Positions 1 through 5,272 of a stretch of DNA of 7,618 nt are shown in pieces. Origin of the DNA: DASXRU01 sp033856235 (GTDB lineage: Bacteria > Acidobacteriota > Blastocatellia > Pyrinomonadales > Pyrinomonadaceae); NCBI GenBank assembly GCA_033856235.1, contig JAWVFI010000067.1, positions 1-7,618 on the forward strand, given 5' to 3'. The translations under genes and the position numbers were made by a program. How positions within the stretch are numbered: position 1 is the first letter of the stretch; each line of letters begins with the position of its first letter. The notes under the pieces are model-generated. The model searched no databases. It was not told the origin of the DNA and saw nothing but the letters and a program-made list of their open reading frames with translations.

Positions 1-392
1 ATCGTGTAGTTCCCCCGCCCGTCAAACGCCTTGGGAGAAACTCCGCGAAAATCCCTGACGCGCGGCAGCGCAATTGACACCAGCCGGTCGAGAAACTCAT
101 ACATCCGATCGCCGCGCAACGTCACCGCCACTCCAATGGGCATGGCCTGGCGCAACTTGAAGCTGGCGATCGACTTCTTGGCCTTCGTAATTACAGGTTT
201 TTGACCGGTAATGGCGCGCAACTCGTCAACGGCCGTATCCAGAATCTTGGCGTTGGCCACTGCTTCGCCCATGCCCATGTTCAGGACAATCTTCTGCAAA
301 CGCGGCACGGCCATCGGGTTCTTAATGTCGAACTCTTTGGCGATCGCCGGCGCAATCTCTTTTTGGTAACGCTCTTTTAACCTGGCTGCCAT
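1..392 (-). CDS. rplE: 50S ribosomal protein L5 (5' part, cut by window end)
   Basis: L5 binds 5S rRNA in the central protuberance of the 50S subunit and contacts the P-site tRNA. About 130 codons are visible, starting MAARLKERYQKEIAPAIAKE. Family features follow: a segment around residues 32-42 ending LNMGMGEA, the ITGQKPVITKAKKSIASFK stretch around residues 60-78, and the GVAVTLRGDRMYEFLDRL stretch. The family is usually about 180 residues, so roughly the last 50 lie outside the window. The ATG at 390-392 is supported by a GAGG Shine-Dalgarno (398-401, complement) 5 nt upstream. It follows rplX after a 96-nt spacer filled by a heptad hairpin whose edge touches this Shine-Dalgarno. Confidence 0.97.
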   Translation of the reverse strand, partial: MAARLKERYQKEIAPAIAKEFDIKNPMAVPRLQKIVLNMGMGEAVANAKILDTAVDELRAITGQKPVITKAKKSIASFKLRQAMPIGVAVTLRGDRMYEFLDRLVSIALPRVRDFRGVSPKAFDGRGNYT

Positions 393-400
393 CTTTACCT

Positions 401-482
401 CGTAAACCGTGAACCGAAAACCGCGAACTGTAAACCGTGAAGCCTCTCGCTACTGTTTACGGTTTACTGTTTACGGTTAACG
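401..482. repeat. Inverted heptad array, rplX/rplE spacer
   Basis: Two arms of 7-nt units face each other. The left arm, 401-442, has six units: CGTAAAC, CGTGAAC, CGAAAAC, CGCGAAC, TGTAAAC and CGTGAAG. The right arm, 454-481, has four: TGTTTAC, GGTTTAC, TGTTTAC and GGTTAAC. Pairing 408-438 with 452-482 by hand gives 24 matches in 31 positions, with a 13-nt loop. The array starts 6 nt after the rplX stop codon and runs into the rplE Shine-Dalgarno. Its unit type is the same as in the rpsC/rplP spacer. Function unknown. Confidence 0.85.
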
Positions 483-488
483 TCTTCC

Positions 489-836
489 TCACTTCTCTAT
501 CGAGTGCCCGCTGCCCGCGGCCACTCTGGTTTTGGTCCCGTCGCCTTCCAACTGGTATCGCACTCGCCCGGGCTTGCCCGACTGCGGATCGATCAGCTGC
601 ACATTCGAGATATGGATCCATGCCTCTTTCTCGATGATGCCGCCGCCGCGATTTCCCTGGGGATTGGCCTTCTGATGACGCTTGATCATGCCGGCGCCTT
701 CAACCTTGACCTTGCTGGTGGCCGGCGAAACGTCAAGCACGCGACCGCGCTTGCCCTTATCACGGCCGGCGATCACTGCCACCTGATCGTTCTTGCGAAT
801 CCTGACGCGTTTGGTTCCCTTAGTTCCCATAGCCAC
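489..836 (-). CDS. rplX: 50S ribosomal protein L24
   Basis: L24 is an assembly-initiating 50S protein that binds the 5' part of 23S rRNA. The 115-residue product starts MAMGTKGTKRVRIRKNDQVA. It carries the KOW motif (VAVIAGRDKGKRGRVLDV, about residues 19-36), then the GAGMIKRHQKANPQGNRGGG and EAWIHISNVQLIDP segments typical of L24. Length is slightly above the common 100-110. I chose the GTG at 834-836 over the in-frame ATG at 828-830. A GGAGG sequence (845-849, complement) lies 8 nt before the GTG but 14 nt before the ATG. The GTG directly follows the rplN TAA with no gap, so translation of the two is probably coupled. This is the only TGA stop in the window. Confidence 0.97.
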   Translation of the reverse strand: MAMGTKGTKRVRIRKNDQVAVIAGRDKGKRGRVLDVSPATSKVKVEGAGMIKRHQKANPQGNRGGGIIEKEAWIHISNVQLIDPQSGKPGRVRYQLEGDGTKTRVAAGSGHSIEK

Positions 837-1205
837 TTAAATAACCTCCGGCGCCAACGACACTATCTTCATAAAATTCCGATCGCGCAGTTCGCGCGCG
901 ACCGGACCGAAGACCCGGGTCCCGATCGGCGTTCCGTCTTCTTTTATAAGCACCGCGGCGTTCTGATCGAACCGGATGTAGGTTCCGTCCTTGCGTCGCA
1001 CTTCCTTGCGGGTGCGCACAATGACCGCATCCTGCACGGTCCCTTTCTTGATTGTGCCGTCCGGCGAAGCCTCTTTCACGGTGACTTTTATGCGGTCGCC
1101 CAGGGCCGCAATCTTGCCCGTCGATCCGCCAATCGGCATGATCATCTCGACGCGACGCGCTCCCGAATTGTCAGCCACCTCCAAAGAGGTTTGCATTTGA
1201 ATCAT
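837..1205 (-). CDS. rplN: 50S ribosomal protein L14
   Basis: L14 sits at the subunit interface of the 50S, next to L19 and near the factor-binding region. The 122-residue product has the usual family length. It starts MIQMQTSLEVADNSGARRVE and includes the conserved GDRIKVTVKEASPDGTIKKG segment and the C-terminal GPVARELRDRNFMKIVSLAPEV. The start at 1203-1205 is supported by the conserved N-terminus and a GGGG tract (1213-1216, complement) 7 nt upstream. The last codons encode the Shine-Dalgarno of rplX. The gene follows rpsQ after an 87-nt spacer occupied by a heptad hairpin. Stop is TAA. Confidence 0.98.
   Translation of the reverse strand: MIQMQTSLEVADNSGARRVEMIMPIGGSTGKIAALGDRIKVTVKEASPDGTIKKGTVQDAVIVRTRKEVRRKDGTYIRFDQNAAVLIKEDGTPIGTRVFGPVARELRDRNFMKIVSLAPEVI
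845..849 (-). promoter_or_regulatory. Shine-Dalgarno (GGAGG) of rplX inside the rplN 3' end
   Basis: GGAGG on the minus strand lies in the Pro-Glu-Val codons at the L14 C-terminus. It is 8 nt from the GTG at 836 and 14 nt from the ATG at 830, so it favours the GTG start for rplX. Confidence 0.75.
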
Positions 1206-1216
1206 TGGTTAACCCC

Positions 1217-1292
1217 ATTTCGAATTGCGAATTTCGGATTGCGGATTTCTTTTTTTTCTAAATCCGAATTCCGAAATTCCGAATTCCGAAAT
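1217..1292. repeat. Inverted heptad array, rpsQ/rplN spacer
   Basis: The left arm has units ATTTCGA (1217), ATTGCGA (1224), ATTTCGG (1231), ATTGCGG (1238) and a partial ATTTC (1245). The right arm has AAATCCG (1260), AATTCCG (1267), an 8-nt variant AAATTCCG (1274), AATTCCG (1282) and AAAT (1289). Pairing 1217-1248 with 1260-1292, with one bulge at 1278, gives 26 Watson-Crick pairs in 32 positions. Two further A/C oppositions would be G-U pairs in the minus-strand transcript. The loop holds a T8 run (A8 in the transcript). The stem starts immediately after the rpsQ TAG and ends immediately before the GGGG tract serving rplN. Confidence 0.87.
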
Positions 1293-1637
1293 CTACTTCG
1301 CTGCCTTCTGCACAATTTCAATTACCCGCCAGCGTTTCCGCGCCGACAGGGGGCGCGTTTCCACAATCCGCACCTTATCTCCGATGGTTGCGCCCTTGTC
1401 ATCGTGGGCCATGAACTTAGAAGTGCGCCAAACATAGCGCCGATACTTCTGGTGTCGCACCAGGCGATCAACCCGTACCACCACCGTGCTCTGCATCTTA
1501 TCGGAGCTGACGATGCCCACTTTCTGCGAGCGGCGGCCGCGCTTTGCTGCTTTCACTTCGCCGGCAGTGTCCGCGGCGCCGGCTACTTCCGCCTGGGGCG
1601 CGTCCGGCTGCAAATCTGTTTCGTTCTCAAGTGCCAT
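1293..1637 (-). CDS. rpsQ: 30S ribosomal protein S17 with N-terminal extension
   Basis: S17 is a primary 16S rRNA-binding protein of the 30S body. The product is 114 residues against about 80-90 for typical bacterial S17. The conserved core starts near residue 36 (RSQKVGIVSSDKMQSTVVVRV) and ends with IGDKVRIVETRPLSARKRWR and VIEIVQ. The first ~33 residues are an acidic, Ala-rich stretch (MALENETDLQPDAPQAEVAG and onward) with no recognisable fold. The ATG at 1635-1637 lacks a clear Shine-Dalgarno in the 42-nt gap after rpmC. A later start, such as a GTG just before the core, cannot be excluded but has no better ribosome site. Stop is TAG, abutting the heptad hairpin. Confidence 0.95.
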   Translation of the reverse strand: MALENETDLQPDAPQAEVAGAADTAGEVKAAKRGRRSQKVGIVSSDKMQSTVVVRVDRLVRHQKYRRYVWRTSKFMAHDDKGATIGDKVRIVETRPLSARKRWRVIEIVQKAAK

Positions 1638-1679
1638 TTTTAATCACAAACGGCTCGACGGCCGCGTTCGAATCAGAAA

Positions 1680-1892
1680 CTACTTAGTGGCCTGTCTTTG
1701 ACGCTGGCCGACAATTGTCTTAATGCGGGCCAGGGACTTCTTTTCCTCGCGGATGCGCTTCACGGCGTCCACTTCCCCCAGCGCCAGTTTAAAATTCAAC
1801 CTGAAGAGCGATTCTTTCAGGCGCGCTGCTTCGCCATGCAGATCTTCTTCCGTCATCTCGTGCAGCTTATCTACCTCTTCGCGACGCTTCAT
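1680..1892 (-). CDS. rpmC: 50S ribosomal protein L29
   Basis: L29 lies by the polypeptide exit tunnel next to L23 and helps form the docking area for nascent-chain factors. The 70-residue product is of normal length and predicted helical. It shows the L29 pattern: MTEEDLHGEAARLKESLFRL (residues 13-32), then NFKLALGEVD and the basic VKRIREEKKSLARIKTIVGQ segment. Its ATG (1890-1892) begins 2 nt after the rplP TAA. The Shine-Dalgarno GGAGG (1905-1909, complement) lies 12 nt upstream inside the last L16 codons, implying coupled translation. Stop is TAG. Confidence 0.97.
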   Translation of the reverse strand: MKRREEVDKLHEMTEEDLHGEAARLKESLFRLNFKLALGEVDAVKRIREEKKSLARIKTIVGQRQRQATK

Positions 1893-1894
1893 GA

Positions 1895-2323
1895 TTAGAT
1901 TGCGCCTCCTTCTTGATCTGCTCGGGTGACGAACCTGGTCTTGATCGGGAGCTTCTGGGCGGCCAGGCGCATCGCCTCACGCGCTGTCTTCTCATCAACG
2001 CCTTCGATCTCGTAAATAATGCGGCCGGGTTTCACCACCGCGACCCAATACTCAGGCGCGCCTTTTCCTTTGCCCATGCGCGTTTCCGCCGGCTTTTTGG
2101 TCACCGGTTTATCGGGGAACATGCGAATCCAGACCTTGCCGCCGCGCTTGATGTGCCGGGTCATGGCAATGCGCGCTGCCTCAATCTGGCGGTCAGTAAT
2201 CCAGGCGGGCTCTAAACACTTCAGCCCATACTCGCCAAAACTTATCTCACTGCCCCGATGGGCCGCCCCGGTCATGCGTCCGCGCATCTGCTTCCGGTGC
2301 TTAACTTTTTTCGGCATCAACAT
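1895..2323 (-). CDS. rplP: 50S ribosomal protein L16
   Basis: L16 binds near the A-site and contributes to the tRNA corridor of the 50S. The 142-residue product has normal family length. It starts MLMPKKVKHRKQMRGRMTGA, as L16 proteins do. Later come ITDRQIEAARIAMTRHIKRG, the basic KVWIRMFPDKPVTKKPAETR segment and the MGKGKGAPEYWVAVVKPGRI signature. The frame stays open to 2380, but the start at 2321-2323 is favoured by the conserved N-terminus and by a GAGG Shine-Dalgarno (2332-2335, complement) 8 nt upstream. The extra 19 residues would come from the heptad repeat spacer. Stop is TAA. Confidence 0.98.
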   Translation of the reverse strand: MLMPKKVKHRKQMRGRMTGAAHRGSEISFGEYGLKCLEPAWITDRQIEAARIAMTRHIKRGGKVWIRMFPDKPVTKKPAETRMGKGKGAPEYWVAVVKPGRIIYEIEGVDEKTAREAMRLAAQKLPIKTRFVTRADQEGGAI

Positions 2324-2335
2324 AATGAAAACCTC

Positions 2336-2394
2336 GTGAACCGGAAACAGTAAACAGTGAACAGGTATTCGCCGGTTCACGGTTTACGGTTTAC
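2336..2394. repeat. Inverted heptad array, rpsC/rplP spacer
   Basis: The left arm has units GTGAACC (2336), GGAAACA (2343), GTAAACA (2350) and GTGAACA (2357). The right arm has GGTTCAC (2374), GGTTTAC (2381) and GGTTTAC (2388). One register pairs 2342-2365 with 2372-2395, 20 matches in 24 positions with a 6-nt loop. A second register gives a perfect 10-bp stem, 2335-2344 with 2372-2381. The array begins about 3 nt after the rpsC stop and ends at the GAGG serving rplP. The units match those in the rplX/rplE spacer. Confidence 0.87.
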
Positions 2395-2397
2395 GAC

Positions 2398-3180
2398 CTA
2401 GCCTCTGTTCTCTCCCCTCGGCCGCCGGCCATCACCGCGCTCGCGACCTTCGCCACCTTCGCGTTCGCGTCGCGTTCGTGGCCGCCGCTCCCGCTGTTCG
2501 GCGCGCGGATCGTTGATGGGATCGGAACCGGTGCCGCGGGCCATAGCTGCTCGCGCATCCAGAATCGCCCCCCGATAGATCCAAACTTTGACGCCGATGA
2601 TTCCGAAGGTGGTATGCGCTTCGGCCAAACCGTAATCGATATCGGCCCGCAAAGTATGCAGCGGCAACTGGCCCTGCAAATGCCATTCACTCCGCGCAAT
2701 CTCAGCGCCATTCAACCGGCCGCCGACCTTCACCTTGATTCCCTGGGCCCCAAAACGCAGCGACTCTTCTACGGCCTTGCGCATCGCCCGACGAAACGCA
2801 ATGCGCTTCTCGAGCTGGGCGGCGATTTTTTCCGCCTGCAACTGCGCATTCAGTTCCGGCTTATGAATCTCCTGAATCGAAACCAGGACCTCGCGGCCAG
2901 TCTTCTCGGAAAGATCGCTCTTCAGCTTGTCAATCTCAGCGCCCTTGCGGCCGATGATAATTCCCGGACGCGAGGTGTAGATAATGATCTTCAGACGGTT
3001 CGCAGCGCGCTCGACGTCAACATGCGAAACCCCGGCGCCGGTAAAGCGCTGCTTCAGATCCCGCTTCAGCCTCAGGTCTTCGATCAGAAACTCGCCGTAT
3101 TGCTTTTTGGCAAACCAATGCGAGTGCCAGTCCTTGTTATAGCCAAGGCGAAATCCGTACGGGTGAACTTTCTGTCCCAC
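2398..3180 (-). CDS. rpsC: 30S ribosomal protein S3
   Basis: S3 lines the mRNA entry channel of the 30S head and takes part in mRNA unwinding. The 260-residue product starts MGQKVHPYGFRLGYNKDWHS, the standard S3 N-terminus. The KH-domain loop GIIIGRKG is at residues 74-81 region, and the C-terminal-domain signature GIKVKVGGRLNGAEIARSEW is at about 147-166. The final ~40 residues are an Arg/Glu/Gly-rich tail, making the protein longer than the common 210-235. The start codon is GTG (3178-3180), fixed by the conserved N-terminus and a GGAG (3187-3190, complement) 6 nt upstream. It follows rplV by 25 nt. Stop is TAG. Confidence 0.98.
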   Translation of the reverse strand: MGQKVHPYGFRLGYNKDWHSHWFAKKQYGEFLIEDLRLKRDLKQRFTGAGVSHVDVERAANRLKIIIYTSRPGIIIGRKGAEIDKLKSDLSEKTGREVLVSIQEIHKPELNAQLQAEKIAAQLEKRIAFRRAMRKAVEESLRFGAQGIKVKVGGRLNGAEIARSEWHLQGQLPLHTLRADIDYGLAEAHTTFGIIGVKVWIYRGAILDARAAMARGTGSDPINDPRAEQRERRPRTRREREGGEGRERGDGRRPRGENRG

Positions 3181-3186
3181 AATTAT

Positions 3187-3190
3187 CTCC
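3187..3190 (-). promoter_or_regulatory. Shine-Dalgarno (GGAG) deciding the GTG start of rpsC
   Basis: GGAG on the minus strand is 6 nt from the GTG at 3178-3180. It supports a non-ATG start for S3, in agreement with the conserved MGQKVHP N-terminus encoded from that codon. Confidence 0.7.
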
Positions 3191-3205
3191 GTTCAAATAA
3201 GCGCG

Positions 3206-3814
3206 CTACTCGTTCGATTCGTTTTTGGCGTCGGCCTTCAACGGCGTCGCAGCCTTGTTAGCCGGTTTCTCGCCGGCGGTCTTTTTCTCGGCTACCTTCG
3301 AATCAGCTTTCGCTTCTTCTTTGGCAGCAGGCGCTAATCGCTTGGCTCTCGGCGCCGAAGCCGCACCACCGCGTTTGCGGCCCTTACTTTCAACCGGGGC
3401 CGCCGCTTTCTTGCCGTCGTCGGTCTTTCCGTTGCCCTTGGCCTGTTTAGCCGCCAGCTTGTCGTCGCTGGAAAGCAAAATCGTTATGTGGCAGAAGTGC
3501 CGCCGCTCGCGAAAGGCCCGGCCCTGCGGAGCTGGTCGAACGCGCCGCCGGTTCTTGGTCGGCCCGCGATCCACGAACGCCGTCTTGACCCACAGATCGT
3601 CAGGATCGATCGAGATGTTCGCCTTCTCGGCCGCCTCGTTCGCGTTGGCAATCGCCGAGCGAACGCACTTTTCAATACCCTTGCCGGCGCGCTTGTTCGA
3701 ATACTTAAGAATCGCCAACGCCTGGCCCACATTTTTCCCGCGGATCATATCAACCACCAGTCGCGCCTTTTGGGCCGACCCGCGTAGATACTTTGCGCTT
3801 GCTCTCGCTTCCAT
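3206..3814 (-). CDS. rplV: 50S ribosomal protein L22 with long C-terminal tail
   Basis: L22 lines the peptide exit tunnel, its beta-hairpin reaching the constriction with L4. Residues 1-116 are the L22 domain: MEARASAKYLRGSAQKARLV at the start, GKGIEKCVRSAIANANEAAE (residues 44-63), and the hairpin with signature RRRVRPAPQGRAFRERRHFC plus HITILLS. Residues 117-202 are a Lys/Ala/Glu-rich low-complexity tail absent from typical L22 (about 110-120 residues). The tail is continuous in frame, uses similar codons, and ends at TAG, so it does not look like a frameshift. The ATG (3812-3814) has a GAGG (3823-3826, complement) 8 nt upstream; one base of it belongs to the flanking heptad array. The tail probably projects from the solvent side, which is inference. 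Confidence 0.96.
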   Translation of the reverse strand: MEARASAKYLRGSAQKARLVVDMIRGKNVGQALAILKYSNKRAGKGIEKCVRSAIANANEAAEKANISIDPDDLWVKTAFVDRGPTKNRRRVRPAPQGRAFRERRHFCHITILLSSDDKLAAKQAKGNGKTDDGKKAAAPVESKGRKRGGAASAPRAKRLAPAAKEEAKADSKVAEKKTAGEKPANKAATPLKADAKNESNE

Positions 3815-3825
3815 TCTCGTTTCCT

Positions 3826-3898
3826 CGAGTTTCGAGTTTCGAGTTTTGAGTTTCGAGTTCGTGATTAACTCGAAACGCGCAACTCGAAACTCGAAACT
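3826..3898. repeat. Inverted heptad array, rpsS/rplV spacer
   Basis: This is the most regular array. The left arm has five units: CGAGTTT (3826, 3833, 3840), TGAGTTT (3847) and CGAGTTC (3854). The right arm has AACTCGA (3867), AACGCGC (3874), AACTCGA (3881), AACTCGA (3888) and a partial AACT (3895). Pairing 3828-3859 with 3867-3898 gives 29 matches in 32 positions, including an uninterrupted 18-bp run (3828-3845 with 3881-3898). The loop is 7 nt. The hairpin begins 2 nt after the rpsS TAA and ends next to the rplV Shine-Dalgarno. Confidence 0.92.
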
Positions 3899-3900
3899 TC

Positions 3901-4200
3901 TTACGCCTTAGGCGCTACTTTCGCTGTCTTCTCAGCCTTCGTTCCCGAATGGGCTTTAAAGGTTCGGGTCGGAGCGAATTCGCCCAGCTTATGTCCGACC
4001 ATGTTTTCAGTGACGTAGATCGGCAAGTGGCGCTTGCCGTTATGCACACCGAAGGTCAATCCCACCATGTCCGGCGTAATCGTCGAACGCCGCGACCAGG
4101 TTTTGATCGCCGGCGGACGCGCGGCCCCCGCACGGATGCGGTCCACTACCGCGGCCAGATGCTTATCGACGAATGCGCCTTTTTTTACTGAACGCGCCAT
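3901..4200 (-). CDS. rpsS: 30S ribosomal protein S19
   Basis: S19 sits in the 30S head with S13 and contributes to the intersubunit bridge and A-site region. The 99-residue product starts MARSVKKGAFVDKHLAAVVD. The core ITPDMVGLTFGVHNGKRHLP leads into the family signature YVTENMVGHKLGEFAPTRTF (62-81). The signature continues KAHSG, where many homologues have RGH or KGH. The Lys/Ala-rich C-terminus is slightly longer than average. The ATG at 4198-4200 has a GGAG (4207-4210, complement) 6 nt upstream. It follows rplB after 151 nt, the longest spacer here. Stop is TAA. Confidence 0.98.
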   Translation of the reverse strand: MARSVKKGAFVDKHLAAVVDRIRAGAARPPAIKTWSRRSTITPDMVGLTFGVHNGKRHLPIYVTENMVGHKLGEFAPTRTFKAHSGTKAEKTAKVAPKA

Positions 4201-4223
4201 GTGTTACTCCGATTCCACTATTT

Positions 4224-4248
4224 CAAATCTGAGATCTCAAATCTCAGA
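4224..4248. repeat. Short heptad array before rpsS
   Basis: Three 7-nt units in tandem: CAAATCT (4224), GAGATCT (4231) and CAAATCT (4238). The segment can fold as an 8-bp perfect stem, 4228-4235 with 4241-4248, with a 5-nt loop. It also contains the 10-nt palindrome TGAGATCTCA (4230-4239). The unit type resembles that of the rplC/rplD spacer. It lies about 14 nt upstream of the rpsS Shine-Dalgarno. Confidence 0.7.
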
Positions 4249-4320
4249 ACCAGAAAAATCAAAACCAAGAATTCAAAACAATCGTTTGCTTAAGAACCAA
4301 ACGCAATATTCCCAGCCGCT

Positions 4321-4351
4321 AATCCGAAATCCGCATTTCGCATTCCGAAAT
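4321..4351. repeat. Short heptad array after rplB stop
   Basis: Four 7-nt units: AATCCGA (4321), AATCCGC (4328), ATTTCGC (4335) and ATTCCGA (4342), ending flush with the rplB TAG. Pairing 4321-4330 with 4335-4344 gives 9 matches in 10 positions around a CCGC loop. The units belong to the same type as the rpsQ/rplN and rplW/rplB arrays. Between this array and the one at 4224 lies an A-rich stretch (about 4249-4320) without clear units. Confidence 0.75.
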
Positions 4352-5182
4352 CTATTTCACTCTGCGATCACGCACGATCATCTTTTGCGTGCGCTTATTG
4401 CTGCGCGTCTTATAGCCACGCGTCGGTTGGCCCCAGGGCGTCACTGGATTTCTACCGCCAGAAGTTTTGCCTTCGCCACCTCCGTGCGGGTGATCTACCG
4501 GATTCATAGCCACACCGCGCACGTGAGGCCTGATGCCCTTCCAGCGCGAGCGTCCGGCTTTACCGAGCGAAACGTTCTCGTGCTCGGCATTGCCCACCTG
4601 GCCAACGGTCGCCATGCAAACCACCGGAACTTTACGAACTTCACCGGACGGCATGCGCAACTGCGCGTAATCGCCTTCTTTGGCCACCAACTGCGCGAAA
4701 GCCCCTGCCGAACGCGCCATCTGGCCGCCCTTTCCCGGACGCAGCTCAATGTTATGAATCTGCGTGCCCAGAGGAATATTTCTAATCGGCAAAGCGTTGC
4801 CCGGCAGGATGTCCGCCTCGGCGCCACTCATCACCGTCTTTCCAACTTCCAGACCGATCGGCGCAATGATGTAACGCTTTTCGCCATCGAGGTAGGTCAC
4901 GAGGGCGATATGCGCGGAGCGATTGGGATCGTATTCGATCTGCGTCACGCGTCCCGGCACTCCGGCCTTGTCTCGCTTGAAATCGATGATGCGGTAGAAA
5001 CGCTTGTGACCGCCGCCGCGACGCCGCACCGTGATGCGTCCATCCGCATTGCGCCCCGAGATTCGCGTCTTCGGCTCCAGCAGAGACTTTTCCGGGCGCG
5101 CGCCAGAGGTTAACTCATCACGCGTCAGATAAGTCTGGTACCGGCGAGCCGGCGATGTGGGTGTTAGCTTCTTAATTCCCAT
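4352..5182 (-). CDS. rplB: 50S ribosomal protein L2
   Basis: L2 is one of the most conserved 50S proteins, needed for subunit association and peptidyl transferase centre integrity. The 276-residue product has the standard length. It starts MGIKKLTPTSPARRYQTYLT, then has GRITVRRRGGGHKRFYRIID (48-67) in the OB-fold half. The hallmark VRGVAMNPVDHPHGGGEGKT follows at 221-240, including the conserved HPHGGGEG, with SGGRNPVTPWGQPTRGYKTR after it. The ATG at 5180-5182 is set by the conserved N-terminus. The 9 nt before it hold no convincing Shine-Dalgarno, because the upstream heptad hairpin reaches to position 5192. Stop is TAG. Confidence 0.99.
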   Translation of the reverse strand: MGIKKLTPTSPARRYQTYLTRDELTSGARPEKSLLEPKTRISGRNADGRITVRRRGGGHKRFYRIIDFKRDKAGVPGRVTQIEYDPNRSAHIALVTYLDGEKRYIIAPIGLEVGKTVMSGAEADILPGNALPIRNIPLGTQIHNIELRPGKGGQMARSAGAFAQLVAKEGDYAQLRMPSGEVRKVPVVCMATVGQVGNAEHENVSLGKAGRSRWKGIRPHVRGVAMNPVDHPHGGGEGKTSGGRNPVTPWGQPTRGYKTRSNKRTQKMIVRDRRVK

Positions 5183-5191
5183 AACTTTTCG

Positions 5192-5270
5192 ATTGCGAAT
5201 TTCGAATTTCGAATTGCGGGTTTAACAACCACCTCGCGACTGCCGCAATCCGAATTCCGAAATCCGAAAT
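5192..5270. repeat. Inverted heptad array, rplW/rplB spacer
   Basis: The left arm has four units: ATTGCGA (5192), ATTTCGA (5199), ATTTCGA (5206) and ATTGCGG (5213). The right arm has four: CCGCAAT (5243), CCGAATT (5250), CCGAAAT (5257) and CCGAAAT (5264). Pairing 5192-5219 with 5243-5270 gives 23 matches in 28 positions. Three of the five mismatches are A/C on the plus strand and would be G-U pairs in the operon transcript. The loop is 23 nt. The array starts 2 nt after the rplW TAG and stops 9 nt before the rplB ATG. Confidence 0.9.
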
Positions 5271-5272
5271 TC

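Noticed and set aside
1250..1257. T8 run in the rpsQ/rplN spacer as a terminator tail
   Set aside because: It lies in the loop of the heptad hairpin, and on the transcribed strand it is an A-run.
504..1643. Long plus-strand open frame antisense to rplX, rplN and rpsQ
   Set aside because: It crosses three conserved ribosomal protein genes and the repeat spacer, shows no recognisable domain, and is explained by codon bias on the opposite strand.
2324..2380. Longer rplP start adding 19 residues
   Set aside because: The extension would be translated from the heptad repeat, while the start at 2323 matches the conserved L16 N-terminus and has a well-spaced GAGG.
2391..2711. Minus-strand open frame in an alternative frame of the rpsC 3' region
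   Set aside because: It overlaps the S3 C-terminal domain and tail in another frame and resembles no family; S3 itself is intact to its stop.
3206..3464. L22 tail as a frameshift or a fused separate gene
   Set aside because: The tail is in frame, shows consistent Lys/Ala/Glu composition up to a stop, and has no internal start with a ribosome site or known domain.
3826..3898. CRISPR-like array
   Set aside because: Units are 7 nt with no spacers, arranged as two inverted arms, and there are no cas genes.
4034..5113. Long plus-strand open frame antisense to rpsS and rplB
   Set aside because: It runs through the rpsS/rplB spacer and opposite the conserved L2 gene; composition is that of a shadow frame and no ribosome site or family motif was seen.
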